A DNA stretch of 64,000 nt from Bacteroidota bacterium (GCA_022571715.1 JACZXH010000002.1:1-64000); one strand, 5' to 3'. Counted from the first letter of the stretch, positions 1 to 8,957 are shown. A program made the numbers and translations. The notes: generated from the letters alone by a model not told the origin.

Positions 1-450
1 CCTGACGCACGGCTGCGCCCACAAGACATCGACGACCTTCCTTCCTCGATTCCGGGCAGTCAGAAGAAACGTCACCTCGTCAGCACCAGCAGAGATGTAA
101 TGCTCAACAACGACAGGTGGGTCGGTGGAAGCTGGGCCGGACTCCGACTCGACCGGGAATTCGCTCCGAAGATGCAACGAGGATCCATCCTCAGCTTTAG
201 CGATCAACGTCGTCCGATGCGATATTACAGACTCGCTCCAGTCTTGATTGCTCGAGCCAGATCGGACAAACGCTTCCAAGTAGTGCACCTTGATCGGAAG
301 ATCCAATCGAGACCCGGAAATGACGAGGAATTCACCGTCCCAGTCTAGGCGAAGGTGGTTCCCGACCATGCACCCAGACGCGACCCACACACATACGAAC
401 GTCGCTGCACCTATCAGAAAGGATATCCTGTTTCCGTTGCATTGCCCTTT
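1..450 (-). CDS. Partial cassette gene, probable lipoprotein (3' end beyond window)
   Basis: This minus-strand frame is open for 150 codons from just inside the attC site to position 1 and leaves the window, so the ORF track does not list it. It reads a hydrophobic stretch (SFLIGAATFVCVWVASGC) resembling a lipoprotein signal with lipobox VASGC, then a soluble region (LDWDGEFLVISGSRLDLP, later VVVEHYISAGADEVTFLL). The start is unclear. The only in-frame ATG (369) lies after the lipobox. A GTG/ATG pair with a basic N-terminus (KRAMQRKQ) lies in another frame, which could mean an indel. It is more G+C-rich than most of the window, as expected for a foreign cassette. I do not recognise the family. 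Confidence 0.5.
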
Positions 451-467
451 TCACCTTTTATTGGTCC

Positions 468-596
468 GCCTAACGAAAGCATAACCTGCGCGAGGGATTG
501 AGAGCACTGAACTTACTGATTCAAATAACTTGCGAGAGACCACCAAACTAACCCACTCAGCCGTCGCCCTCACGTCAGGTTAATACAATGTTAGGC
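468..596 (-). other. attC: attC recombination site (integron cassette, VCR-like length)
   Basis: On the minus strand the site begins GCCTAAC (R'', 596-590) and ends GTTAGGC (R', 474-468), matching the RYYYAAC and GTTRRRY consensus. The inner arms TAACCTGACGTGAGGG and CCCTCGCGCAGGTTA pair over about 15 bp with one unpaired A and a wobble pair. An unpaired (extrahelical) base in the folded stem is the structural hallmark of attC. The 129-bp length resembles the long sites of sedentary chromosomal integrons. It starts one base after the stop codon of the gene at 598-1332, the usual cassette layout. Confidence 0.85.
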
Positions 597-597
597 A

Positions 598-1332
598 TTA
601 ATTACCTTGTTCAAGCCGCTTCTTGGCAGCCTTTCTTACGTATTCAATATCGTCTCTAGCTAGCTTTTCTAGGACTGAATAATCTGTATTCGGATTCGAT
701 ACCACAAAAATTCTTATCTGAGGATAATTAGAGCGGCTTAACTTCTCTAAAATATCCGATGGAGCGTTTTTGTTTTGTGCCATAAACAAAAATATGCCAA
801 ACGTGTCCCGACCTGATTTTGCAGCCTGATTGTATAAATAACGTAGTGCATTGGCGCTTCTCGCCGTTTCTGCCACTGACAAATCATTTGTAGTTATAGA
901 TTGTTTTAATACACCAACTTCTAGCACTGCAATCACTAGTATGGGTAAAAAAATTAAATTATTTATAACCCCAGAATAACGGTGTTTCGAGTCTTTCTGC
1001 ATTCCCTTAGAGATCACTCTTATAATCAGCTTTCCGATCCCGAGAGAAACAAGTAAGATAATCAATGCGTAGAAAGGAACCACGACGAATACAAGAGCTG
1101 CTGTTGAAGAGCTTTCAAGAGCCCTTCCAAAAAGTGAATCATATAGAAAATACAGGGTTACTGTCCCAGTCAATATAGAGGCAACTAAGTAATTAATATA
1201 TTGGGACTGATCACTCCCCTTCCTCCGTTTCAGCGCGCCCCAGACGCCAAACGCAAGGGGTAATACCGACAAAGAGGCAAGTATTACCTTTGGAATAATC
1301 GCTATTAGAAATTTTAGATAGTATTCAATCAC
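598..1332 (-). CDS. Integron cassette membrane protein with C-terminal helical repeats
   Basis: This 244-aa protein starts at GTG, 11 nt downstream of a GTTAGGC core (1350-1344), and stops one base before the attC, so it fills the cassette. It has about four membrane segments (near residues 5-30, 45-65, 75-100 and 120-140). A cytoplasmic-type tail follows with two short repeats (NAPSDILEKLSRSNYPQIRIFV and NTDYSVLEKLARDDIEYVRKAA), resembling leucine-rich-variant or HEAT-like units. I do not recognise a named family. Such membrane-plus-repeat proteins are common unknowns in cassettes. Expression would need a promoter upstream on the minus strand or read-through in the array. Confidence 0.7.
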   Translation of the reverse strand: MIEYYLKFLIAIIPKVILASLSVLPLAFGVWGALKRRKGSDQSQYINYLVASILTGTVTLYFLYDSLFGRALESSSTAALVFVVVPFYALIILLVSLGIGKLIIRVISKGMQKDSKHRYSGVINNLIFLPILVIAVLEVGVLKQSITTNDLSVAETARSANALRYLYNQAAKSGRDTFGIFLFMAQNKNAPSDILEKLSRSNYPQIRIFVVSNPNTDYSVLEKLARDDIEYVRKAAKKRLEQGN

Positions 1333-1343
1333 AATACCTATAT

Positions 1344-1350
1344 GCCTAAC
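1344..1350 (-). other. Cassette recombination core GTTAGGC (end of upstream att site)
   Basis: GTTAGGC on the minus strand marks the left boundary of the cassette carrying 598-1332. I could not find a matching RYYYAAC arm in the next 150 bases, so this may be an attI-like or decayed attC site rather than a complete attC. Confidence 0.55.
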
Positions 1351-1677
1351 ATATTATTAAGCTTCTAATGTCTGTGTAATACGTGTAATATAAAAGAAAA
1401 AATGCAATCTGACAACTGTATAATGCTCTTTTTTCTAATATTAGTTAAAACCTGACTGCACGGACAGGAGGCTCACAGTGGGTTGACAAGCCAAGACTTT
1501 TTGCTAACTATATTCCCGGTCGGACGCTCCCTCCCAACCTTCACCTTTCGACTACGGTACGCATGCCGGACCGCCATGACCGTTTAGCAAGAGCATTTTC
1601 ATATATGAATTTACAAAATTTCAGAAGGCTCTGATAAATTTTATTAAATTGGGAACCGTAACCCATCAAAAACTACC
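1351..1677. other. Gene-free region with G+C-rich imperfect inverted repeat
   Basis: No credible gene is visible. The segment at about 1441-1592 is markedly richer in G+C than its flanks. It is bounded by TTGCTAAC (about 1501-1508) and GTTTAGCAA (about 1583-1591), with inner arms CGGTC-GG and CCGGACCG that pair with one bulged base. This could be a degenerate attC or another structured element. The remainder is A+T-rich. Confidence 0.4.
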
Positions 1678-2610
1678 ATGAATAGTGAAATAAAAAATCT
1701 CAGCTATGAAAATGTGATGGAAATACTAAACACGTATGACACACGGTACTCCTACGAACGGATCAAAAAGGCTCCGGACGAATCAGAAATAAAAAATGCC
1801 CTCACTAAACACCTCGATGAAACAAATTTTGGTAAAAAAGCAGTTTTAGGTATCGATATAAGAAAATATGGCGCTTTTAACGATTTCGTTCAACCGCTTA
1901 TTCCTGTTCTCTATGAGATACTTTTTGAGGAATCCATCAGGCAATGCCTGGAAACGCAGGAATTTATTTTCCAGAAATATTCACGGGAATCGATACATAA
2001 GCATACAATTAGTACTGGGGATGGCGGATTTATGATTTTTGACACCCCTTTGCATGCACTTTTATTTGCTTCAAGTTTTGCAATCACCCTAAGGCAATAT
2101 AATTCTTATCACCTCTATCCGAAATTCAGAGCTTGCATAGGCGAAATCAACTTACGGTATGCCATTACTTACGACCGTATTTACTGTATCAACAATAATT
2201 TTTTCGGTCGTTCGGTAATAAACAATAGCAGGATAATAAGCAAAGACGACCTCAACCGGTGCCTGATTGATGAAGGCAGTTACCAATGGTTCCTATTAAA
2301 TATCGATGGGCTGGAAAATCTCCAGGTACTTTCGCTAAACGAAATAGGCAATGTGGCTGCATTTCAGGATTACGACCAAACATTGATCCAAAACGGAACC
2401 AATTTGTTTTTTGAAGAAAAAGAAGACACGAGAAATTATGGCATCATTAATTCCGACATTCTTAAAATCGGAATAATACGTTCAAAAAATTTAGAACTTA
2501 ATGTATATAATATTCATCTGCAGGTTAGTGTTGTAATGCATGCCGATGATACAGACAAACGTCGCACCATAACCATAAGTTTGGGAAACCTAAATACAAC
2601 CGGAATCTAA
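1678..2610 (+). CDS. Class III nucleotide cyclase-like protein
   Basis: This 310-aa soluble protein has a diverged adenylate/guanylate cyclase homology region. GIDIRKYG (about residue 58) carries the first metal-binding Asp in the usual DIRGYS position, and TGDGGFMIF (about residue 112) carries the second in the usual GDG position. NNNFFGRSVINNSRI (about residue 177) corresponds to the G-x-x-V-N-x-A-x-R helix. No membrane segment, receiver or HAMP domain is visible. The last 90 residues are unrecognised. With both Asp kept it may be active, but whether the product is cAMP, cGMP or a pyrimidine cyclic nucleotide cannot be read. No effector gene lies directly beside it on the same strand. Confidence 0.7.
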   Translation: MNSEIKNLSYENVMEILNTYDTRYSYERIKKAPDESEIKNALTKHLDETNFGKKAVLGIDIRKYGAFNDFVQPLIPVLYEILFEESIRQCLETQEFIFQKYSRESIHKHTISTGDGGFMIFDTPLHALLFASSFAITLRQYNSYHLYPKFRACIGEINLRYAITYDRIYCINNNFFGRSVINNSRIISKDDLNRCLIDEGSYQWFLLNIDGLENLQVLSLNEIGNVAAFQDYDQTLIQNGTNLFFEEKEDTRNYGIINSDILKIGIIRSKNLELNVYNIHLQVSVVMHADDTDKRRTITISLGNLNTTGI

Positions 2611-2874
2611 GTAAACATAAAGTTCTGCTATAATTTAATGGACGACGTCATGCAGGAGATGGAGCAAGTTGGCAGGACTCTATTTTATTTTAGTGGAAAT
2701 GATTGAATGCGGAAATGCGCAAATACTATTTATTGGTCATTTTGAATATTTCTTTCCCGGTCGCACTTCTCCATAAAAAAAAATTATTTTAGCATTTAAG
2801 CATTTTGGCACTCCATTATAAATCCATTCCTCATTAAATTCGTGGTAAAGCTATTATAAAAAATGTAACGTCAA

Positions 2875-4140
2875 ATGACACATACACGGGCAGAAATCAT
2901 TACGATCGGAGATGAAATTCTTTACGGACAAATTCTTGATACAAACTCCCAATGGATAAGCCAGCAACTGGATGAACTGGGAATTCGCGTTGTTAGAAAA
3001 GTAACGATTGGTGATAATGAAACAGATATACTTTATGCATTTGCGAGGGCACAGAAGAATGCCGACCTTGTTCTGATTACGGGAGGCCTTGGCCCTACCA
3101 ACGATGACCTTACCAAACCCCTACTGGCAAAGCATTTTGGAGTAGAGATAAAGATTAGTGAGCAGGCCCTGAAGGAGGTAACTGAATTATTCAGAAAATT
3201 TGGTAAGGAACTGACCCCTACCAACCGAACACAGGCTGAGCTACCTGTAAACTGCACCATCATATCAAATAAGCTTGGAAGCGCTCCTGGAATGTGGTTT
3301 GACGAAAATGATACCGTATTTGTATCTATGCCTGGTGTTCCGTTTGAAATGAAAGGAATGATGACCGAAATAATTCTACCCAGAATTAAGAAACGGTTTC
3401 AAACTCGTCTTATTTATCATAAAATAATTAAAACGACTGGAATCGGTGAATCCTGGCTCTCTGATAAGATTAAATCATGGGAGGAGCAACTCCCGGAACA
3501 CATCAAGCTGGCCTACCTGCCAAGTATTATGGAAGTTAAACTCCGGTTAACAGCCAGCGGATATGATAAAAACCAACTAATAGCAGATGTAGAAAAGGAA
3601 ATCGGGAAATTAAAGCCTCTTGCCGGTAAATACATTTTCGGGTACAACGACGATACCCTTGAAAAAGTGGTGGGTGAAATGCTCAGGTCGAAAGGAATAA
3701 CCATTGCCACAGCCGAAAGCTGTACGGGTGGTTTTCTTTCGCACAAATTAACAAGTGTTCCGGGAAGTTCCGACTATTTTTTGGGTGGAATTGTATCATA
3801 CAGCAACAAAATAAAAGTGACTTTTCTAGGCGTAAATGAAGAAACATTGAATAAATATGGGGCTGTAAGCGAGCAAACAGTAAATGAAATGGCCCGAAAT
3901 GTGAGAAAAATAATCGGCACAGACATAGGCGTAGCCATAAGCGGAGTGGCCGGTCCAGCAGGCGGCACTTCTGAAAATCCTGTCGGAACGGTTTGGGTGG
4001 CTGTTTCTGATAATGATCAAACCCGTGTTCTTAAATTTTCATTTGCTAAAAACCGGATGGTAAATATTGAAGCTTCGGCCAAAGTTGCTATGAATATGGT
4101 ACGTCAAAGATTAGCCGAATACGAAAAAGATACCCCGTAA
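2875..4140 (+). CDS. cinA: CinA family nicotinamide-nucleotide amidase
   Basis: This 421-aa protein is full length for the two-domain CinA family. The N-terminal MoCF/molybdopterin-binding-like domain has IGDEILYGQILDTNS and TGGLGPTNDDLT. The C-terminal amidase domain has AESCTGGFLSHKLTSVPGSS with the catalytic Ser/Thr region, and GVAGPAGGTSENPVGTVW. In characterised members the C-terminal domain deamidates NMN to nicotinate mononucleotide for pyridine nucleotide recycling, and the N-terminal domain has ADP-ribose pyrophosphatase activity. The E2 gene follows 51 bp downstream on the same strand, so co-transcription is likely. Confidence 0.93.
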   Translation: MTHTRAEIITIGDEILYGQILDTNSQWISQQLDELGIRVVRKVTIGDNETDILYAFARAQKNADLVLITGGLGPTNDDLTKPLLAKHFGVEIKISEQALKEVTELFRKFGKELTPTNRTQAELPVNCTIISNKLGSAPGMWFDENDTVFVSMPGVPFEMKGMMTEIILPRIKKRFQTRLIYHKIIKTTGIGESWLSDKIKSWEEQLPEHIKLAYLPSIMEVKLRLTASGYDKNQLIADVEKEIGKLKPLAGKYIFGYNDDTLEKVVGEMLRSKGITIATAESCTGGFLSHKLTSVPGSSDYFLGGIVSYSNKIKVTFLGVNEETLNKYGAVSEQTVNEMARNVRKIIGTDIGVAISGVAGPAGGTSENPVGTVWVAVSDNDQTRVLKFSFAKNRMVNIEASAKVAMNMVRQRLAEYEKDTP

Positions 4141-4191
4141 TATACTAAATTTGCTTCATCGAGTTGATAGGGATTCTAAACCTTAGATATC

Positions 4192-5526
4192 ATGGCATTA
4201 GTTGAGATGGTGATGCCCAAAATGGGCGAAAGCATAATGGAGGCCACCATTCTTACCTGGTTAAAGAAAGAAGGTGATAAAATAAACCAGGATGAATCTG
4301 TTTTGGAGGTCGCTACCGACAAGGTAGATACCGAAGTACCAGCAACACATGGCGGAATCTTAAAAGAAATACTTGCCAAGGAAGGCGATATAGTGGAAGT
4401 CGGTAAGCCGATTGCAGTGATCAGCACGGAATCTGAAACTGATGCAGACACTGAAGTGGAACTGAATGGCCAGAAAACCGATGATATTCCCGTGAAAGAA
4501 ACATCGACTGTTGAGGCATCCGCAGACATCCTGGCAGATGCACCCATTAAGCCTTCTGTTTCCGTATCAGGAAACGGTGCCGGCAAACTTGAAAAGACGG
4601 GTTCAGGCAGATTCTATTCTCCCCTGGTATTGAATATTGCCCGTCAGGAAAACATTTCTATGTCCGAACTTGTATCACTACCCGGATCGGGTAAAGAAGG
4701 AAGATTCACTAAAAAAGATATTCTTGCCTATATCAAAACACGTTCAAGCAAGTCTGCTGCTGCTCCGACACCCTCACCTACTGTGAGCACACCCGCTATT
4801 GCACCGATAGTGAGCGGGCACGACGAAATCATTGAGATGGACCGTCTGCGGCTGATGATCGCCGATCGAATGGTTGAATCCAAACGTATTTCACCGCATG
4901 TAACCTCCTTTGTTGAAGCGGATGTGACACGTATTGTGAAATGGAGAGATAAGGTCAAAACCGAATATGAACGGCGTGAAGGCGAAAAACTTACCTACAC
5001 GCCCATTTTTATCGAGGCCGTGATCAAGGCGCTTAAAGACTTCCCGATGGTGAATATTTCCGTGGATGGCTCACGTATTATCCTGCATAAAGATATTCAC
5101 ATCGGATTGGCTGTGGCGCTTCCGTCTGGTAATTTGATAGTACCGGTGATCAGAAATGCAGATCAGTTGAGCCTTATTGGGCTTTCGAAAAAGGTAAATA
5201 ACCTTGCAAAAAAAGCCAGGGAGAGCAAACTTGTACCCGATGAATTATCGGGAGGCACCTACACCATTTCCAATGTAGGCTCATTTGGTAATGTGATGGG
5301 CACACCCATTATCGTGCAACCCCAGGTTGCCATTATGGCGGTTGGCGCCATAACCAAAAAGCCGGCGGTAATCGAAACACCTGAAGGGGATTGGATAGGT
5401 ATAAGACACAAAATGTTTTTGTCGCACTCGTATGATCACCGGGTTGTAGATGGCGCACTGGGAGGAATGTTTGTTCGAAAAGTTGCAGATTACCTCGAAA
5501 ATTTCGATATTGACAGGGTTCTTTAA
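4192..5526 (+). CDS. 2-oxoacid dehydrogenase E2 (dihydrolipoamide acyltransferase)
   Basis: This 444-aa protein has the standard E2 order. A lipoyl domain carries Lys44 in EVATDKVDTEVPA. A proline/serine-rich linker follows, then a peripheral subunit-binding domain (YSPLVLNIARQENISMSEL to GRFTKKDILAY, about residues 142-182), a second linker and the catalytic acyltransferase core. The core ends with SYDHRVVDG, giving catalytic His416 and Asp420. It transfers acyl groups from lipoate to CoA. Subunit type (pyruvate, 2-oxoglutarate or branched-chain) cannot be fixed because no E1 or E3 gene is adjacent. A strong terminator closes the transcription unit. Confidence 0.92.
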   Translation: MALVEMVMPKMGESIMEATILTWLKKEGDKINQDESVLEVATDKVDTEVPATHGGILKEILAKEGDIVEVGKPIAVISTESETDADTEVELNGQKTDDIPVKETSTVEASADILADAPIKPSVSVSGNGAGKLEKTGSGRFYSPLVLNIARQENISMSELVSLPGSGKEGRFTKKDILAYIKTRSSKSAAAPTPSPTVSTPAIAPIVSGHDEIIEMDRLRLMIADRMVESKRISPHVTSFVEADVTRIVKWRDKVKTEYERREGEKLTYTPIFIEAVIKALKDFPMVNISVDGSRIILHKDIHIGLAVALPSGNLIVPVIRNADQLSLIGLSKKVNNLAKKARESKLVPDELSGGTYTISNVGSFGNVMGTPIIVQPQVAIMAVGAITKKPAVIETPEGDWIGIRHKMFLSHSYDHRVVDGALGGMFVRKVADYLENFDIDRVL

Positions 5527-5560
5527 CCTAGCCTATTTAACTTTAACTAAACCTTATGAT

Positions 5561-5588
5561 AAGCGCTCTCTACCGGGGGCGCTTTTTT
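5561..5588 (+). terminator. Rho-independent terminator after E2 gene
   Basis: AAGCGCTCTC, a TACC loop and GGGGGCGCTT form a 10-bp stem with G-U pairs, followed by a T run. It lies 35 bp after the E2 stop codon and points in the same direction. Confidence 0.85.
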
Positions 5589-5641
5589 ATTGAAACTACC
5601 TGACCATTCGCAGGTTTATGTAAAAAATAAATTGAAGATCA

Positions 5642-7390
5642 TTAAAACCCTGTATGCAGCTCATACGGCATCCGTGCCTGAACTCCCTGATAATTTTCTA
5701 GTTTCTTTAGAATTTCAATATACGGATAGAGCTCACCTACATTCGCCCTAATTAGTTTTGCCTTCACATCCTGACCAAAATCAGCTAGTAGCTGTTCCCA
5801 GAAAGATTTCTGTACCGGATAGTACCTTAATTTATAGTCATCTTCGATACCCGCTTTTTCTGCTGCAATACGCACCGCATCGTCAAATGTGCCAAGCATA
5901 TCCACCAAGCCATTTTCCAGCGCCTGGCTTCCTGTCCATACTCTTCCTGATGCGATTTTGCTGATTTCTTCCACGCTCATTCCCCTGCCTTCTGCTGCTT
6001 TCGTAATGAATGTTTTATATCCATTTTCGGCTTGTTTCTGAAAAATGCTTTTTTCGTAATCCGTCAGAGGTCTCGACACGGTAAAAATATCGGAATACTC
6101 ACCTGTTTTAACCACATCAGAGGTAATACCCAGCTTGTTTTCGAGAAATCCGCTTATATTGAAAAGAATGGAAAAAATACCAATTGATCCTGTAATTGTA
6201 TTGGGATAAGCGATAATGGTATCTGCAGCCATAGCCATGTAGTATCCACCAGACGCAGCATAGTTCGACATGGAAGCTATAACCGGTTTTTCCTGACTGG
6301 CAAGATATACTTCCCTCCACAGTTCATCCGAGGCGATAAAATTCCCACCTGGTGAATTGATACGTAAAACAATGGCCTTTACCCGGCTGCTTTTGCGCGC
6401 TTTCCGTATTTCTTTTGTAAATTTTTCTGAGCCAATATTGCCTTGCTCACCTTCGCCAAATACAATTTCACCGGAAGCCATAATCACGGCAATACGGTTT
6501 TTTGAGCTTGATTTCTGCTCAAATGATTTCAGGTATTTGTTTAATGTTACCAGATTTATTTTTTCATCCTCTTCAAGGCCGGAGATTTCACGAAGAATAT
6601 CTTCAATTTCGTCATAGTACCTGAGATCATCAATAAGCCCCAGATCAACAGCGTCTTCCACTTTCCTTACTAACAACCCTGAAGAAATATCATTTACTGT
6701 CTTATGATCTAATCCCCGCGACGAGGCAATGTCTTTTGTAATACGTCCATAAATATCACCTATAAAAGATGCAACCTGCACCCTGTTTTCGTCACTCATA
6801 TCTTTACGCACAAACGGTTCCACCGCACTCTTATAATCCCCTACTCTGAATATCTGAGGTTCAATATCCAGTTTTTCGAATGTGCCTTTAAAAAAACTAA
6901 GGGTATATGCCAGACCATTGAATTCAAGATCACCCTCAGGATGTAAAAAAATAGAATCGGCTACCGAGCAAATATAGTAGCTTCCTTCGCTCATTAAATC
7001 GGACCAGGCTATAATAAATTTTCCTGAGCTTTTGAAATCCTCCAACGCATTTCTAAGCTCTTCTGCATGGCCAAAACCAGCCATAATGAATTTAGTGTCA
7101 AGATAAATACCTGCTATATTTTCGTCTTCTTTTGCATGCTGTATGGCCTCCTTCAGATCGAGAATACCAATTGCAGCTGAACCCTTTATCAAAAATCCAT
7201 CAAACGGGTCTTCTATGCTGCGTTCTGCGATGGGCTTCTTTAACCGCAAATGAAGGATGGAGTTTTCGCTGATTGAAGTTTTTTTATCAGCAGACATTAT
7301 TCCTACAAGTGCAATCAAAAACAGAAAACCGAGTACTGAAAATACAAACAGCGCTACAAGCGTGGCCAGGACATTGTGTAAAAATTTCAT
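5642..7390 (-). CDS. sppA: Signal peptide peptidase SppA, 67K type
   Basis: This 582-aa protein matches the tandem-domain SppA family in length. One N-terminal membrane anchor (about residues 7-32) precedes two S49 domains. The first supplies the general-base lysine, Lys187 in VGDYKSAVEPF. The second supplies the nucleophile, Ser380 in NYAASGGYYMA, with SPGG at about 346. In the family these form a Ser-Lys dyad that degrades cleaved signal peptides on the outer face of the inner membrane. It is divergent from folK with only about 115 bp between start codons, so their promoters share that space. Confidence 0.95.
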   Translation of the reverse strand: MKFLHNVLATLVALFVFSVLGFLFLIALVGIMSADKKTSISENSILHLRLKKPIAERSIEDPFDGFLIKGSAAIGILDLKEAIQHAKEDENIAGIYLDTKFIMAGFGHAEELRNALEDFKSSGKFIIAWSDLMSEGSYYICSVADSIFLHPEGDLEFNGLAYTLSFFKGTFEKLDIEPQIFRVGDYKSAVEPFVRKDMSDENRVQVASFIGDIYGRITKDIASSRGLDHKTVNDISSGLLVRKVEDAVDLGLIDDLRYYDEIEDILREISGLEEDEKINLVTLNKYLKSFEQKSSSKNRIAVIMASGEIVFGEGEQGNIGSEKFTKEIRKARKSSRVKAIVLRINSPGGNFIASDELWREVYLASQEKPVIASMSNYAASGGYYMAMAADTIIAYPNTITGSIGIFSILFNISGFLENKLGITSDVVKTGEYSDIFTVSRPLTDYEKSIFQKQAENGYKTFITKAAEGRGMSVEEISKIASGRVWTGSQALENGLVDMLGTFDDAVRIAAEKAGIEDDYKLRYYPVQKSFWEQLLADFGQDVKAKLIRANVGELYPYIEILKKLENYQGVQARMPYELHTGF

Positions 7391-7507
7391 CTAGAATTGC
7401 TAAATTTTTCCAAAAACTATGAGGCAAAAATTTTATCCTCGCCTGCAAAATTAGCGTAATTGCTTTTATTATATTCATTAAACATTTTATTTGCCACCTT
7501 ATTTCTG

Positions 7508-7996
7508 ATGGCTGGAATATATCTTTTATTAGGTAGTAACAAAGGTGATAAAAGGCAACAACTTACTGTAGCCATAAACCGGATTGAGAAAAATATCGGT
7601 ATGGTGTGCAGCAAATCAAGCCTTTACGTTACCAAGGCATGGGGTAATACCAATCAACCTGATTTTTTGGATCAGGTTGTGGAAATAGAATATAGCGGTA
7701 CCGCCGGTCACCTGCTGGATGCTATTCTCTGCATTGAAGAGGATATGGGGCGAATCAGGGATAAAAAATGGGGGCCCAGAGTTATCGATATTGATATATT
7801 GTTTTTCCATGATTTGATTTTCCGTTCAGAGAAACTGATCATTCCGCATCCTGAAATTGCTAATAGAAGGTTTACCCTTGAGCCATTGGTTGAAATAGCG
7901 CCTCATTTCATACATCCGCTGCTTAATAAATCCAATCAATTTCTTCTTGATGCATGCAGCGATACGCTGGAGGTGAAGAAAATTGGAGAAAATTAA
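7508..7996 (+). CDS. folK: 2-amino-4-hydroxy-6-hydroxymethyldihydropteridine diphosphokinase
   Basis: HPPK transfers pyrophosphate from ATP to 6-hydroxymethyl-7,8-dihydropterin in folate synthesis. The protein begins IYLLLGSNKGDKRQQL and contains KKWGPRVIDIDILFF, which holds the signature WGPR-x-hD-h-D with the magnesium-binding aspartates. RRFTLEPLVEIAP follows. I chose the internal ATG at 7508 rather than the ORF-track start at 7460. The family begins right at the LLLGSN strand, and the extra 16 residues are hydrophobic and atypical. The resulting 162-aa length fits the family. Confidence 0.93.
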   Translation: MAGIYLLLGSNKGDKRQQLTVAINRIEKNIGMVCSKSSLYVTKAWGNTNQPDFLDQVVEIEYSGTAGHLLDAILCIEEDMGRIRDKKWGPRVIDIDILFFHDLIFRSEKLIIPHPEIANRRFTLEPLVEIAPHFIHPLLNKSNQFLLDACSDTLEVKKIGEN

Positions 7997-8019
7997 AGAT
8001 TCCTGACATACTGTCACCA

Positions 8020-8892
8020 CTACAACCCTGAAACCTCTGCTTCCGGGTAAATTTTCTTTACCAAACCCTGCAATACCTTACCAGGCCCGCTTTCAATAAA
8101 CCTATCTGCGCCATCATCAACCATACACTGTACCAATTGTGCCCATCTTACCGGTGAGGTCAGCTGGTCCATCAGGTTTTGTTTAATAACTTCCACTTCA
8201 GTTGCAGGTTTGGCAGAAGCATTTTGATATACCGGACATACCGGGTCACTGAACGTAGTATCCTGTATGGCCTGAGCAAGTTCTTCTCTTGCAGGTTGCA
8301 TAAACGGGCTGTGAAATGCTCCGCCAACCTGCAGGGTCAAAGCCCTCCGTGCCCCGGCTTCCAAAAGTTTTTCGCAAGCAAGCTCAATTCCTTTAGTTGA
8401 TCCCGATATCACCAACTGCCCCGGACAGTTATAGTTTGCCGGCACTACCACTTCATTTATCGCGGCACACACCTTTTCTACTACGTCATCGTCCAATCCA
8501 ATTATGGCCGCCATTGTGGAAGGGCTCTTTTCGCAGGCTTTTTGCATCGCATCAGCTCTTTTTGCAACAAGTGTCAATCCATCTTTAAATGCCAGCGTTT
8601 TATTTGCCACCAGGGCTGAAAATTCACCCAATGAATGCCCTGCCACCATATCGGGATTAAAAACACGCTGGACCAGGCTGAGAATTACAGAATGTAAAAA
8701 TATTGCTGGTTGTGTGACACGCGTCTGCTTGAGTTCTTCTGCGCTTCCTTCAAACATGATATCTGTAATGCTAAATCCAAGAATATCGTTCGCCTGTTCA
8801 AAATACATTTTTGCAAGCGGTATCTTCTCATACAAATCTTTCCCCATTCCTGGAAATTGTGCACCCTGGCCAGGGTAAACATATGCTTTCAT
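8020..8892 (-). CDS. fabD: Malonyl-CoA:ACP transacylase FabD
   Basis: This 290-aa enzyme loads malonate from CoA onto acyl carrier protein for fatty-acid synthesis. It shows YPGQGAQFPGMG at the N-terminus, the nucleophile Ser87 in GHSLGEFSAL, and the conserved AFHSPFM with catalytic His around residue 195. It also has KVLQGLVKK near the C-terminus. It is complete and convergent with folK, with 24 bp between the stop codons. Confidence 0.95.
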   Translation of the reverse strand: MKAYVYPGQGAQFPGMGKDLYEKIPLAKMYFEQANDILGFSITDIMFEGSAEELKQTRVTQPAIFLHSVILSLVQRVFNPDMVAGHSLGEFSALVANKTLAFKDGLTLVAKRADAMQKACEKSPSTMAAIIGLDDDVVEKVCAAINEVVVPANYNCPGQLVISGSTKGIELACEKLLEAGARRALTLQVGGAFHSPFMQPAREELAQAIQDTTFSDPVCPVYQNASAKPATEVEVIKQNLMDQLTSPVRWAQLVQCMVDDGADRFIESGPGKVLQGLVKKIYPEAEVSGL

Positions 8893-8957
8893 AAGACTAT
8901 AGTTGTATAAAAATCATAATACAGAATGCAAAAATATACCTCTTTAATTATATACAC

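Noticed and set aside
100-348. 82-aa plus-strand ORF in the cassette region
   Set aside because: The minus-strand frame over the same bases is longer, open across the edge and has a signal-like segment.
1350-1677. Integron integrase or attI adjacent to the cassettes
   Set aside because: No tyrosine recombinase ORF is present on either strand; the following gene is a cyclase.
4176-4586. 136-aa minus-strand ORF
   Set aside because: Antisense shadow of the E2 lipoyl domain.
8504-8878. 124-aa plus-strand ORF
   Set aside because: It is a shadow of fabD on the opposite strand.
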